A stretch of DNA of 64,000 nt from Benincasa hispida (GCF_009727055.1 NC_052351.1:60593744-60657743); one strand, 5' to 3'. Counted from the first letter of the stretch, positions 12,277 to 25,692 are shown. The notes: generated from the letters alone by a model not told the origin. Numbers and translations: made by a program.

Positions 12277-12949
12277 TTGTCTCCAGGAATTGAATCCTTG
12301 ATGAGAAGAACATACGTGATTAGTATCTTCTCAATAAACTATCCAGGAAGAATCATCATTCTCTACTAAGCACGCTTCCAAGACAAATAAATTAGATTTA
12401 TTTTCTGCGAAGTTCTTCCTTTTCTGGAGAGTAGTGGAATAAGCTCCACAACTCATATCATAAACTCCAAGTTTCATCTTAGAAAATGATCCTCGTTGAT
12501 TAACTTCATTAGATTTAGCAACAATTGCTTTCTCTATTTGTCCCTTGATATTTAATATGGATTGTAGTTTATTTAAGAAGTTGACATTACTGGTTTCATT
12601 GTCATCAACCCCGTTTTGCTTGAATTGTGAGAACTTTTATTCAAACAATTCTTGTATTGATTGCATGATCTGATGTGCAGTGATCATGCGCTCGAATCTT
12701 TTGGTAAATGCATATGGTATGCTTGCCAAAATATGAACCCTGACCTTAGAATTAGCCTTTGTCCATATTTCATATGCATCATGAACATTTCGTATTGCAT
12801 CAAGGGTTGGAACTCGAGGGCAATCCTCAGTCATGATAATGTTGAGGTCGTTAACCACGAAAAAAGTTTTAATTAATTCTTTCCACCGTCGTAAAATTAA
12901 AACCAGTCAAATTATTAGAAACAACTAACGAAAAATTACAGTTTGACAT
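12277..12949 (-). pseudogene. Element A gag-protease remnant
   Basis: A start codon at 12949 (sense) opens a short MSNCNFS frame at the expected gag start. The capsid segment 12858-12637 follows in another frame with HDAYEIWTKANSKVRVHILAS. Most of the C-terminal capsid and the zinc knuckle is deleted compared with elements B and C. The protease region near 12340 keeps the downstream TNHVCSS block, but the catalytic Asp-Ser-Gly has been replaced by a stop-containing stretch. Confidence 0.75.
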
Positions 12950-15250
12950 TTTTGCTAAAAAGAAACAGATTGATCTACATTAGATTTTAGCATAACTCTA
13001 AAACATTCACTCAATTTTAGCAAAAACTAAATAAAGCCCATTTAACATCTAATTTTTCAATATGCTTCAGTGATTTAGGACAAAAGCCACTGAAGGGTAG
13101 TCAGTTGTCCTTTCACTAAATTGAGACACTCCCAACCAATTATTACACCAGAATAACTCTTATTCCTATAACAATCAGTGATCATTTATTTGGTCAAGAA
13201 ACCATTAACTAGCTTAACAATTTCCCATAAATGTGACCCTACATTTTAGACCCTAGAGTTTCGTCCTAATGAGCCAACCGGAGGGAAAATCGATTGGGAC
13301 AAAAACTAAAGCAATCTTATCCATTTCTGTAATTTTCCTTGATATTAACCTACTGCACAAACCATCCAAAAGGGGACGCTCCCAGGGCGCCTCGAGGCCG
13401 TGCAAGAAGATCTCACGATGCAAACCAATGAAGGAGAATGTAGGACATGTTGACACACTTCCCTTTCTCACTTACTATAAATACTCTTTCCATTCATCTT
13501 GATATTGACCCATGCAAATACCATCCGAAGGGGGATGCTCGCAGGGCACCTCAAGGCCAAACATGAGTCTCACAGTGTGAACATTAAGGGAGAACCGTGA
13601 ATGAAAGATGAATTTTATACATCTGTTTCCTCCCATTGAGTATTTTAATAACCTAGAGTTTATTTAACTTAGAAAAAATACGGCTAATTATTTTTGCTAA
13701 GTGATTGTTTATGTTTGCCCAAAAGTAATACTTACTTTGAATAGTTAAACAAATTTCGATTAATGTTCATTAAACACTTTAACAAACCTTAATAAAAAAG
13801 TTCATGCTTGTAACAAATCTATCTAATTCACCTTTACAGGTCAGTTCCCAGGTAGGGGTGTTTCGTTTCCGTCAACTTAAATACCCTAGCCGAGATAGAA
13901 CTAGCCTTAGACAAAAGGTCCCTTATAGATACATTTGCTAAAAATTTAGTCTTTTATTAAAACCAATTTAATCCTATTAAACTAATTAAAAAGATTAAAC
14001 TAATTTCTAATCTCATTAGAAATTTGTTATCTTAAGCCTATGTGAATCATATTTAAAAACTATTTTAATAAACAAAATTATAACATGTAATTCTGAATTA
14101 TTAATTTTAATTTCTAATTTCATTTAATTATAACTTTTAATAAACAAAATAAAATAAATTAAAACCATTTATTGTGTCGAATGATATACTTTATAAAATT
14201 ATAACAATTATATGATTATCTAAGTAGTGACATGCATCATGCAATTCTCATTTCATTACTTACCATATATAACACTTATATAATAAGGTAATGAAACAAG
14301 TAATAACATACATTCAAACATACATCCATACTATATATTATATAAATGATGCATGTATATGTTATTAATGCATGCAACCATATAGTATAATACTTATTTT
14401 ATATGATGCATGAGTATACTATAAAATTAAATCATACAATTATATATTATAAAATTTATAATATAAATGATGCACGAATAATACATAACCTATGGTGGGA
14501 ATTTTTACTATATGACATATATTATGACATATATAAAATAATTAAACCATACATCATATGCATAATTTAAATAGCAATTATGGATTGGGATTGGACTGCT
14601 AAAACCATTAATTAAATTAATATAACATCTATATTAATTTAATTAATCTTAATTAATCATAAGTCCAACTATTACAATAATAAATAGTCATCCAGTTTGA
14701 AACAGGTGAACTGGGTTTTGACTGCTTGAACTGGACCACATACTATTCGAACCAGCCACGAACTGGTCTAGAAGAACCGAAGTCACCTGAACCGGACCAA
14801 CAAACCACGAACCATGGGTGAATCGAAGCTGGACAGCATGTCTTCCCCATCTCGGAGCGTTGCGACACTGGCGTCGCGACACTACGGAGAAAAGACTTCG
14901 TCTGCCGCAACATGGCATCGCGATGCTACTGTACAATCGCCCACTGTATATTTCAAATAGCTTTGAAACACCTTCGATTTTGGCCTCGTTTTCTCCAGAT
15001 CAAAATCGGGAGCACCACGAACGACTCAAAACAACAAATTACAGACTCGATAGCGATTAAATGCCCATAAACATGGGCTATTGCAAGCCAAATTTGTAAA
15101 ATAAAAGTTGTAAAACTAAGATCCAACCATGAAACATCCATAATAGAAAACCATTCAATAAACATTCATCAACATGAAAAATTTACAGAATGCAACCCAT
15201 AATTGTAATTAAATTCTGGAAATAAAAAAAAATTGGGATCGAAACCTCCA
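12950..15250 (-). mobile_element. Element A untranslated leader
   Basis: In minus orientation this 2.3-kb noncoding region is colinear with the leaders of elements B and C. It shares the CCTACCTGGGAACTGACCT-type box near 13840, the ATGCATCAT blocks at 14230-14480 and the serial gene-like words CGAACC/GGTTCG near 14700-14820. It also carries an internal duplication of the ~200-bp segment ending in a GAGGC(A/G)CC box (13250-13420 and 13490-13600 in part). Open frames at 13253-13502 and 14688-15165 are not element proteins. Confidence 0.7.
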
Positions 15251-15263
15251 CTCTAATATCAAT
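15251..15263 (-). promoter_or_regulatory. Element A primer-binding site (decayed)
   Basis: The sense strand immediately after the 5' LTR reads ATTGATATTAGAG, two substitutions away from the TGGTATCAGAG start of the initiator-Met tRNA complementary site preserved in elements C and D. This identifies the 15264-17187 LTR as the 5' LTR of a minus-strand element. Confidence 0.75.
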
Positions 15264-17187
15264 TGAAGGGAACCGATGAAAGTCCCTGTGTAGAAGCAGA
15301 GATCGTTCTCAATTTTTATGTTCACAAAATTGTAAAATTATAGAACAGAAACAAAAAATATGCCTTATCAATCTAAAATTACAGCATGCTATTAAGAATA
15401 AATTAGGGAAGAAAAATGGCTTACCATTGAAGAACACCTTCTTCGCATAATTTCTTCAATCCACGATCACGAACGCTTCGATCTTGATCTTGAATTTGAA
15501 ATCCCAAAAAGGGCACCACCACTTGAGAACCCTCTATATTCTCTTGGGATTGAGAATTCAAACAAGAGTTGTGGGTTTTGCTTGAATTCTAGGCAGGGAA
15601 GAGAGAAGGAAAAAGAAAAGCATTTTTTTTTCTGTATTTTTCTTGGAAACAAAAACAACAGAGATATCAAACAACTGCCTGCAACCCCTTAGTCCATGTA
15701 CTGCTTTAAGAGAGATTAGGGAGGGAGTTGTAACTCCCTCCCATTAATTAAATTAAATTAAAATAAAATAATTTAATTTAACTAATAATATATATATATA
15801 TATATACATACATTTATATATTCTATATACTATATGTTATATAAAAAATAACACATAACCTATAGTTTTTATGTTGTTTCAAATACAATATAGCCTATAG
15901 TTTTATTTCTCTCAATTACTTATGATATTTAATATAAATCACATTTATACTAAATTTAATTGTATGAATCTCATCCATATAATTAGTATTTGAATCATAT
16001 TCAAATATTTAATTCCTCTCAATTATAATGTATCAAATACATTATATTAATTATATCACATATAATTAATTTTAATTAGTTATATTATATATAATTAATT
16101 CCTTCAATTAATTTGAACAAATTCAAACTAATCAAAAAATAATTCTTAATAATCTTTGTTGAGCTATAGAGAGGACCTTGTGGACTTGTAGATTGAAGCT
16201 CCAATGGTACTTGGATAATTAATTAAGCTTTCTAATTACATTACCTAACATCCACTAACTATCGGTCAACCCACTAAAGATTGACAGTTGCACTCTTGCA
16301 CTATAGATATATTTCTGTGTTCATTGGATATAACCAATCAACAGTGCGATGACCCTTCACAAATTGCTCTTAAGTACAGTGGACCATAATTACCGTTTTG
16401 CCCCTGTAGTCACATCTAACTTCTTAAGTACCACTAATCCCTCTAATGAACAATAAGTCATAGTCCAACTATGACCAAGTCCCTCTCGGACCAAGAGAGG
16501 GTGTGGCCACATTATTGAAGCCCCGGAATCAGCTCTTAAGAGAACAATTTATATATTTGCCTCGAAATCAAGGAAGAAGTAAATTCTGGCTTATGTAGCT
16601 GTGTTCCTAGCACCCCAATCAGACGAATCCCCAAAATGGTAGGCATATTGAGTTGGCAATCTGGTCACTCTTAACCATTCAAATCAAAGGATCGTCTTCA
16701 TAGGCATGAGTTCACAACTCACTTAGGATTCAGGTCATGTCACCTATGGTCATCTTGGTGAAATATAAGTCTCTACTATTAACGGTATTATATAACAAGA
16801 CTAATCATTTTGTGGTCCGGTCTTATACAAACTCTTTGTATAGGATACCCCCACGCACATGTCTCTACATGAATGATCAGGATTATATCATTTGTAGCAC
16901 TTTATAACACTTGTAAAATCTACAAAGTGGATCATATCCGTAATATCACCAGGACAAGCTACCCAGTCTTATCCATCTACTACAGACCGTTTAGGTTATT
17001 ATTTAAACAAGATCCGCATGTATGTCTCTACATACTTATTTAAATTACATAAAATAACCTACGATCTTAGTTTATTAGATTAAGTGTATGATCGTAAAAT
17101 AATAATTATTTTATTAATAACAATTTGTTTATATAATGTTTACAAACTACGAGAATACAGTAGAGATTTAGGACATTAATCCCAACA
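15264..17187 (-). mobile_element. Element A, 5' LTR
   Basis: The 1924-bp LTR starts TGTTGGG at 17187 (sense) and ends CCTTCA at 15264. It is the fuller partner of the LTR at 7905-9144. The right flank GATTC (17188-17192) aligns with GACTT at 7900-7904. Sequence on both sides is element B gag and protease, so element A inserted at the gag-protease boundary of B. The frame 15467-15670 within it is chance. Confidence 0.88.
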
Positions 17188-17192
17188 GATTC

Positions 17193-18710
17193 AATCTAGA
17201 TAATTGATTCAGGCGCCACTAACCATGTTTGTTCTTCATTTTAGGGAATTAGTTCCTGGCGGAAATTGGAAGCTGGGGAGATGATGATGTATGTTGGAAC
17301 TAGGCACGTCGTCTTAGCTGTAGCAGTGGGAAGACTTCGACTTTGTTTACAGAAATCAAATGTATATGTGGTTCCAAACTTGAAAAGGAACCTTATTTCT
17401 GTAAAGTGCTTATTAGAACAAAAATACTCTATTTCATTTGAAGTAAATAAAGTGTTTGTTTACAAAAATTGTGTTTATATCTGTCTCTTATACACATCTA
17501 GATGTGTATAAGAGACAGAGTTTATTCATTCAAAAAATCCGTTCCCTAAATTTATATATATATATATCTTAAATCCCGAAGATAATCTTTATGTGCTAAG
17601 ACCGTTAGCAACTAAAGCCCTCTTGAACACTAAAATGTTTAAAATTGTGATAACTTAAAATCAAAGACTTATAATTTCTTCTAAGAAAAATGGTCGTCTT
17701 TGGCACCTAAGGTTAGGACACATCAATCTCAATATGATTGAGAGATTGATTAAGAATGGACTTCTAAACGAGTTAGAAGAAAATTACTTACCGATGTGTG
17801 AGTCATGCCTTGAAGGAAAAATTACTAAAATATTTTTAACTAGAAAAGGTTATAGGGCCAAAGAACCCTTAGAGCTTATACATTCAAATCTCTGTGGTCC
17901 GATGAATGTTAGAACAAGAGGGGCGTTTGAATATTTCATCACTTTTACTGATGATTATTCAAGATATGGGTGATGTTTACTTAAACAACATAAGTCTGAA
18001 TCCTTTGAAAAGTACAAAGAGTTTAAGGCTGAGGTTGAAAATGCATTAAATAAAACGATTAAAACATTTCGATATGATCAAGGTGGAGAGTTTTTTGATC
18101 TTAAATTCCATAACTATTAAATAGAACATGGAATAGTATCCCAACTCTCAGCACCTGGTACAACTCAGCAAAATGGTGTATCAGAAAAGAGAAATCGCCC
18201 TGTTAGACATGTTTCGGTCTATGATGAGTTATACTTACTTACCTAACTCGTTTTGTGGTTATGTAGTGCAGACTACAACATATATTTTGAACTTTGTTCC
18301 ATCCAAGAGCGTTACGAGAACACCTTTGGAATTATGAAATGGTCATAAAGATAGTTTATACCATTTCAAGATCTGGGGTTGCCCAGCACACGTGCTTGAG
18401 GAAAATCCTAAGAAATTGGAATCTTGTTCAAAATTTTGTCTATTTGTAGGCCACCCTAAAGGAATGAGAGGTGGTTACTTTTATGATCCTAAAGAAAATA
18501 AAGTGTTTGTGTCGACAAATGCTACATTTTTAGAAGAGGGCCACGTAAGGGAGCATAAGCCCCGCAATAAGATTGTGTTGAATGAACTTTCCAAGGAAAT
18601 TACTGAACCTTCAACAAGAGTTGTTGAAGAACCCAACATCTCAACGAGAGTTGTTGTAGTTGGTTCATTTAGTAGGTCAAATCCACCTCAAGTATTGAGG
18701 GAACCTTGAC
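17193..18710 (+). pseudogene. Element B protease-integrase pseudogene
   Basis: This continues element B after element A. Near 17205-17225 the protease motif Asp-Ser-Gly-Ala-Thr-Asn-His is intact but bracketed by stops. The pre-integrase region follows and is broken at 17481 by a sequencing adapter and about 60 bp of unrelated AT-rich sequence. HLRLGHINLN and CESCLEGK give the zinc-binding pair. In the core the first catalytic Asp has become Asn (LIHSNLCGPMNV); the second is kept in TDDYSRYG. The glutamate block QQNGVSEKRNR is near 18165-18205. FVGHPKGMRGGYFYDP follows. Dead Ty1/copia pol. Confidence 0.85.
17481..17518. other. Nextera mate-pair junction adapter (artefact), site 1
   Basis: This is an exact 19-bp Tn5 mosaic end CTGTCTCTTATACACATCT (17481-17499) followed at once by its reverse complement (17500-17518). 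The 38-bp palindrome is the known Nextera mate-pair circularisation junction. It interrupts the element B pre-integrase region. The ~60 bp to its right do not belong to the copia frame, which resumes near 17578. It is not a biological feature. Confidence 0.95.
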
Positions 18711-18739
18711 ATAATAGGAGGGTTGCGAACCCGTCTATT

Positions 18740-20334
18740 TGTTATATGGGTTTAACAGAAATCCTAACTATGATAGCTAACAAAGATGTTGAGGATCCAT
18801 TGTCTTACAATAAGGCAATGGAGATTGTTGACAAAGATGAATGGATTAAAACTATGGATCTCGAAATGGAGTTTATGTATTTTAATTTTGTTTGGGATCT
18901 TGTAGATCAACTTGATGGTGTTAAACCTATAGGTAGCAAGTGGATTTACAAGAGAAAATGGGGTGCTGATGGAAATGTGCAAACCTTCAAGGCTAGACTT
19001 GTGGCAAAGGGTTATACCCAAGTTGAGGGAGTCTACTATGAGGAGACTTTCTCACCTGTTTCCATGTTGAAGTCTATCTAGATCCTTCTATTCATTACCT
19101 CATATTATGACTATGAGATTTGGCAAATGGACGTCAATACTATTTTTCTAAATCACAATCTTGAGGAGACCATTTATATGGAGCAGCCTGAGGGATTCAT
19201 AACCCAAGGTCAAGAGAAAAAAGGTTTGCAAGCTTAATCGGTCCATCTATGGATTGAAGCAAGCTTCTTGATCTTACAATCTTAAGGAAACCATCTATGG
19301 ATTGAAGTAAGAATCATCAATAGTTTAGTAGCCTTTCTAGTGTTGTATGTAGATGATATCCTACTCATTGGGAATGATATAGGTCTACTGATTGAAATTA
19401 AGAATTGGCTAGCAACCCAATTCCAAATTAAATATTTGGGAGAGGTGTAGCTTGTTCTGGGCATTCAGATCTTTAGAGATCAAAAGAACAAAACGAGCCC
19501 TGTCTCAGGCGTCATATATTGTAAGATGCTTGTCAAATTTTCGATGCATAACTTGAAGAAGGGTTTACTCCCTTTAAGACACGGAGTTATATTGTCTAAG
19601 GAACAGTGTCCTAAGACACCTCAAGAGGTTAAGGAAATGAGACGGATCCCCTATGCATTGATTGTTGACAGCTTGATGTATGCGATGTTATGTACTAGAC
19701 CTGACACCTACTAAGCGATGGGGATAGTCAGTAGATATCAGTCTAATCTAGGATTTGATCACTGGACCGCCATTAAGAACATCCTCAAGTATCTATGGAG
19801 AACGATAGACTACATGCTCGTGTATGGTTCTAAGGATTTGATCCTTATAGCATACCGGACTCTGATTTCCAAATTGATAAGGATTCTAAGAAATCCACAT
19901 CAAGATCGGTGTTCACTCTTAACGGAGGAGTAGTATTCTAGAGGAACACCAAGTAGGGGCATATTGCTAACTGCACCATGGAGGCTGAGTACGTAGTGGC
20001 TTGTGAAGATGCAAAAGAAATTGTGTAGCTCAGGAAATTTCTAACTGATCTGGAAGTAGTTACAGACATGTCCAAGTGCATCACCCTTTATTGTGATAAT
20101 AGTAGTGTTGTGCCTAATTCCCGAGAGCCTCGGAATCACAAGCACGGGAAGCATATAGAGTAGAAGTATCATCTCATTCGAGAAATTGTGCCTCGAGAGG
20201 ACGTGATCGTCACGGAGATTTCTTTGGAGCACAACGTTGCTGATCCATTTACAAAGGCCTTCATGGCTAAGGTGTTGAAGGGTCACCTTCAGAGTATGAG
20301 TCTATGGAAAATGTCATATTTAGACTAGGGAAAG
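18740..20334 (+). pseudogene. Element B reverse transcriptase-RNase H pseudogene
   Basis: The frame 18746-19081 carries DPLSYNKAMEIVDKDEWIK, the SKWIYKRKWGADG block and FKARLVAKGYTQVEGVYYEET, then a stop. The catalytic block EIWQMDVN (near 19120) and LYVDDILLIGND (near 19345) are present. A short rearranged repeat of the YGLKQAS region lies between them at 19240-19310, with about 150 bp of RT missing. RNase H follows with MEAEYV at 19978 and CDNSSVVPNSREPR near 20095. It ends just before AAGTGGGAGAT near 20333. Several stops and frameshifts make it nonfunctional. Confidence 0.85.
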
Positions 20335-20434
20335 TGGGAGATTTTGTACTAGGCGCGTTTGATGCCCTAGTTTATTACTTTATGTACTTGCATATTAGTA
20401 TGACTTGTATGTTTTACACCCCACTAGCTTTAAG

Positions 20435-20447
20435 ACAAGTGGGAGAT
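20435..20447 (+). promoter_or_regulatory. Element B polypurine tract
   Basis: ACAAGTGGGAGAT abuts the TG start of the element B 3' LTR. The identical tract sits before the element C 3' LTR. Confidence 0.75.
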
Positions 20448-22430
20448 TGTTGGGGTCAATGCCCTAAATCTAGTAGGGTATTGTAGTTTGTAATTGTATT
20501 ATATAAATATTTTATTTATTAAATAAAATATGAGATATTTTATTTGACATTTAGTAGCATTAAATCGACAAACCAATAAAATAATATCCAAGGTTATCAT
20601 CTATAACTTAAACATGTATGTAGAGACATACAGGTGGATCATGTTTAAGTGATAATCTAAATGGTCTGTAGTAGATAGATAAGGCTAGATACCTTATCCT
20701 GATGACACTACGAATACGGTCCGCTTTGTAAATGTTACAATTGTTGTAAAGTACTACGAATGATCTGATTCTAATCATTCATGTGAAGACATGTGATCGG
20801 AGGTATTCTATACAGAGGAGTTTGTATAAGATCGGACAATGAAATGACTAGTCTTATAATATAACGCCGTTCATAATAGAGACTTACATTTCACCAAGAT
20901 GACCATAGGTGACATAACTTGAATCATAAGTGAGTTATGAACTTCTACCTATGAATGTGGTCCTTTGATTTATATGGGTGAGAGTGACCAAATTGTCGAC
21001 TCAATAAGTGTACCATTTTGGGGATTCATTTGATTGGGGAGCTAGGAACATAGCTACACAAGATGAAATTCACCCATTCCCTAATGTTGGGGTAAGTAGA
21101 TAAATTGTTCCCTTAAGGACTGATTCCAAGGCTTGAACAATATGGCATCACACTCTCTCCTAGCCCGAGATGGGTTTTGGTCATAGTTGGACTATGACTT
21201 ATTATTCATTAGAGGGATTAGTGGTACTTAAGGAATTAAATGTAACTATGCGGGCAAAAAGTAATTTTGGCCTAGTTGTACTTACGAGCAATTTATGAAG
21301 GGTCATCGCATTGTTGACTGATTATATCCAATGGACATAGAAATATATCTGTAGTGCGAAGAGTGCAGCTGTCGGTCTTTAGTGGAGTGCCCGACAGTTA
21401 ATGGATTTTGAATAATTTAATTAAAGGAGTTTAATTAATTATTCAAGTACCATTGGAACTTCAATTTACAGGTCCATGAGGTCCCTTCTATAGCTCAACA
21501 GAGATTTATGAGAATCAATTTTTGGTTAATTTGAATTGTTTAAAATAATTGAGAGAATTAATTATATGTGATATAATTAATTTAGTTTAATTATATATGA
21601 TATAATTATATAATGTATTTGATACATTATAATATAAAGTTTAATTGAGAGGAAATAAATATTTAAATATAGTTCAAATATTAATTATGTGAATTTGATT
21701 CATATAATTAAATTTACTATAAATGGGATTTATATTAAATACCATGCATTAATGAGAGAATTAAAACTATAGGATATATTGTATTTGATAAAAACTATAG
21801 GTTATATGTTATATATGATATAGCATATAGTTATATATATATAATAAATAAATAAATATATATATATATATATATATAATATTTATTTAAAATTAAATTT
21901 ATTTTATTTTAAATTAAAGAGAGAGAAATAACTTCCTTCCCCTTAATTCTCCCTGAGAGAACGTGATAGTGGGCAATTGCATAGAGATAATCTTCTTCAC
22001 AGAAGACTTGTGGATGAGGCACTCTTGGTGTTATAAACACAATGAAAATTTTTTCTCAAACGCTTTGTAATTTTCACAGAAAACTTTTCTAAGAAAATTC
22101 CTCTCAAATTCTACTCTTCTTCTACTCAAAACTAAGAGCCCACTCAACTCCTTAGAAATTTTCATCACAAAAGAGAACACAGGAGGCTCCAATTGGTGGT
22201 GTCTTGTTTGACGATTCTTGATTCGAAGTGTTCGTGATCCACTGGGAGGGAATACGCGAAGTATTTTTTCTTCAAGAGTAAGGTTCTTTCTAAACCCTAA
22301 TTTCTTTTATGCATGCTGTAAGTTCTCTTGATTATTCATATTCTGTATTCTGTAAAATTTGTGTGATTCTGTAAAAATAAAGTTAGGATGATCTCCACAT
22401 TTATGCTCAAAGCCTTTATAGGTTCCTTCA
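20448..22430 (+). mobile_element. Element B, 3' LTR
   Basis: The 1983-bp LTR runs from TGTTGGGG to GGTTCCTTCA. It contains an AT dinucleotide-rich stretch at 21836-21880 and a CTTTGT/TTTCTTCAAGAG-type pre-end region. The sequence that follows is not a leader but the second half of the element C 5' LTR, which fixes this as the right border of element B. Confidence 0.85.
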
Positions 22431-23417
22431 ATTAGAGTTTCAATCTACAAGTCCATAAGGTCCCCTCTATAGCTCAACCGGGATTATTGAGAATTAAATT
22501 AATTCTAGATTAATTTGAATTGTTCAAATTAATTGAAGGAATTAATTATATATGATATAATTAATCTAAATTAATTATATGTCATGTAATTAACATAATG
22601 TATTTGATATATTATAATATAAAGTTTATTGAGATGATATAAATATTTGAATATGATTCAAATATTAATAATATAAATTGGATTCATATAATTGTATTTG
22701 ATGTAAATTTGATTTATATTAAATGCTATAAATTATTGAGAGAATTCCAAACTAAAGATTATATTATATTTGATAAAATATAAACTATAGATTATATGTT
22801 ATATTCGATATAACATATAGTATAATATATAATATATGATAAGTTGGTTATCATATATTATATTGAATTGAATTGAATTGAATTGAATTTTGAATTAAAC
22901 TAAATGAGGAAGTTATGAAAATAACTCCCCCCTTATTTTCTCTTATTAACAATCGTGGGAGTAGAATGCAGTTCATCTTCTTCCCTATAAAATGCAAAGA
23001 GTCTATGAGTTTTTTTTTCCTCTAACATACAATTCCCCAAAAATTTCTTCCTCTCAAATTCTTTTGCCTCTCCCAAAAGTTTATCAGAGAAGACCACAAC
23101 TCTCTCTGTAATTCTCAACCCCTAAGGAAAATATAGAAAGTTCTTTTGTTGTGGTGACCAATTTTGGGTGCTGCTATTTTTGTTCATGACTCAGGGAGAT
23201 ACGAAATGTTCGTGGCCAGATCGAGAAGGAATTTCGTGAAGAATAGGTTCTTCAAGAGGTTAGTAATCTAAACCCCAAATTCCTTCTTTCTACTGTTTTG
23301 AGCATGCTGTAAAATTTGGTTTTAGAATACATACTTAGGGTTATATATTTTCACAATTCTGTGAAATTGAAAATTGGGACTGATCCCCGCTTCCGCATTG
23401 GACCTCACAGTCCTTCA
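22431..23417 (+). mobile_element. Element C, 5' LTR, second part
   Basis: This picks up at the GAGTTTCAATCTACAAG word, where 1319-2306 left off, and ends GTCCTTCA directly before a primer-binding site. It matches 35090-35822 of the C 3' LTR closely, including the (GAATT)n run at 22862-22888 and the CGTGACTCAGGGAGATAC word. The minus frame 22933-23118 recurs in the 3' LTR (35313-35528) only because the LTRs are duplicates. Confidence 0.85.
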
Positions 23418-23419
23418 AT

Positions 23420-23431
23420 TGGTATCAGAGC
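23420..23431 (+). promoter_or_regulatory. Element C primer-binding site
   Basis: TGGTATCAGAGC, complementary to the 3' end of initiator tRNA-Met, lies two bases after the 5' LTR end. It is the standard minus-strand primer site of plant Ty1/copia elements and is intact here. Confidence 0.9.
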
Positions 23432-25692
23432 GGCATTTTGGTTCCTTTTTTTTAATTTTTAGAATAAAAATATAGATTGATGGTGGGTTATGTACATTTT
23501 ATGCATTTATGTTGATGAATGTATGTGGAATGTATGTTGTTGCAATTTTGGATATTTTCAAGATTGGACTATAGGTTTTATTGCTTTTATTTACAAATTG
23601 GTTTGTAACGGTTTGTTGTTTTGGGAATTTAATTGCAATAGAGTCTGTAATATATGTTGTTGGTGTCGTTCGTGATGATTATGACAAATTTCTAGAGAAA
23701 ATAAAGCCAAAATTGGAGAAGAATTGAAGAAAATCACTACTGTACATTAGCGTTGCAACGTTGTGCCCTAGCATTGCAACACTGCGAAGAGACAAACGGA
23801 AGAAATTTTCCGTAGCATCGCAACACTAGGGCACAGCGTTGCGACACTCCGAGATGGAAGTTTCACACGGTTCAATTGTTGGTTCAGCCGATTCGCATGT
23901 AGTTTGAATGGTTCGCGCAGTTCAAAAAGTTGGTTCACCTATTTTGGTCCGATTCAGCTATTATTTTAATGTAATAATTAGCTTTCTAATTAATTAAATT
24001 AATATAACAGTTATATTAATTTAATTAATTGTTTAGAGTCCAATCTCGGTCCAATTATTGCTCTTTAAATTATGCATTTGATGTATGGTTTATTTTTATT
24101 GAGTTATATATTATAATGTATGTCATATAGCAAAATCCCATCATAGATTATGCATATTATGTATCAAGTATATTATAAATGTTATAATATAGTTGCATGA
24201 TTTAATTTTATAGCATGCTCATGCATCATATAATATAAATGTTATAATATGTGTTTACATGCATTAATAACATAGTCATGCATCATTTATATTATAGAGG
24301 TTATGATATATAGTTATTGATGCATGGATGTATGGATGTTATTAATATTTTCATTACTTTAGTATATATTCGTTATGTATAATTAAGTAGTGAAAATTAA
24401 AATTGAGATTTCATGAAGCATAACACTACTTAGGTAATTTTATAAATGTTATAATTTTACTAAGTACGTATGCAATGTATGTCTTGAATTATTTCATTTG
24501 ATTTTATAATTGTTATAATTAAATGAAATTAGAAATTAAAATCAATAATAAAGAATTGCATGCAAACTTAGGTTAAAATTTATTTTAAATAGTTTAAAAT
24601 ATGAACTTAAGTTCACAATATTTCTAATATGATTAGAAATTAGTTAGTCTTTTTAATCAATTTAACAGGATTAATTGGTTTTAATAAAAGATTAAAATTG
24701 TAACAAATGTATCAATAAGGGATATTTGTCTAAGGCTAGTTCTGTCTAGGCTGGAGTATTTAAGCTTACAGAAATAGAATACCCCTACCTAGGAACTGAC
24801 CTAGAAGGTGAATTAAATAGATTTGCTACAAGCATGTAATTGTTGATTAAAGTTTATTAAAATGTTAAATAAACATTAATCAAATTTGTTTAACTATCCA
24901 AAGTAAGTGTTACTATTGGGAAAACTTAAACAATCGCTTAGTAAAAATAAGTAGTCGTATTTTTCTAAGTTAATTAATCCTAGGTAAAACACTCAATGGG
25001 AGGAAAATGAGATATATGATACTTCATTGTTCCTATCACGTTTCTCCCTCATAGTTCACACCATAAGACCTATACTCGGCCTTGAGACACCTTTGCTTGT
25101 ACTTCCCTACGGGTGATGTTTGTATAGGTCAATACTGAGGTGAAAGGAGAGAGTACTTATAGTAAGAGCAAGTTGGACATGTGTCAACACATCCCACAGT
25201 GTCTCTCATTAGTTTGTAGTAAATTTTCATGCTCGGACTCGAGGCACCTTTGCTTATGTCCCCCTACAGATGGCATTTGCATGACTCTTTACTCAAACTC
25301 CAAAATTGGATAAGGTTACTTTAGTTTGTTCCCCAATCGGTTTTTCCCTATGGTTGGCTCATTGGAGCAAAACTCTAAAACCTAAAATGAGGGATTACAC
25401 TTACAAAAAAAATGTTAAGCTAGTTAACAATTTCTAAATTGAACAATAGTGACTAATATTTATAGGAACAAAGAGTTGTTTTACATATTAGTTAAGATTT
25501 TCTCATTTCAGTAAAGGGGTACCTGATCATCCTACGGTGGCTTTTACCCTACCTCACTAAGACATCATTGAAAAATAGATGTCACATAGGGTGCATTAAA
25601 TTATTTTGCTAAATTTGATTTTTTTTTTCCTAAATGGGTAATGCATGAATTACTAATTTAAATAAATTGTATATTTTAGTAATTTTATCAAT
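23432..25692 (+). mobile_element. Element C untranslated leader
   Basis: A 2.26-kb noncoding leader lies between the primer-binding site and gag. It contains the ATGCATCAT blocks (24170-24300), the CCCCTACCTAGGAACTGACC box (24781-24800) and the GAGGCACCTTTGCTTATGTC box (25241-25260). It serves as the uninterrupted reference for the leaders of A, B and D. A short CATTGCAACAC/CGTTGCGACAC repeat set lies at 23745-23850. Confidence 0.75.

Noticed and set aside
17481..17518. Palindrome as a biological recombination or attachment site, or an insertion sequence end
   Set aside because: Exact identity with the Tn5 mosaic-end junction adapter and exact recurrence at 50783 point to library contamination.
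22933..23118. 61-residue frame that recurs at 35313-35528, looking like a conserved small protein
   Set aside because: The two copies lie in the paired LTRs of element C, so the similarity is LTR duplication, not protein conservation.
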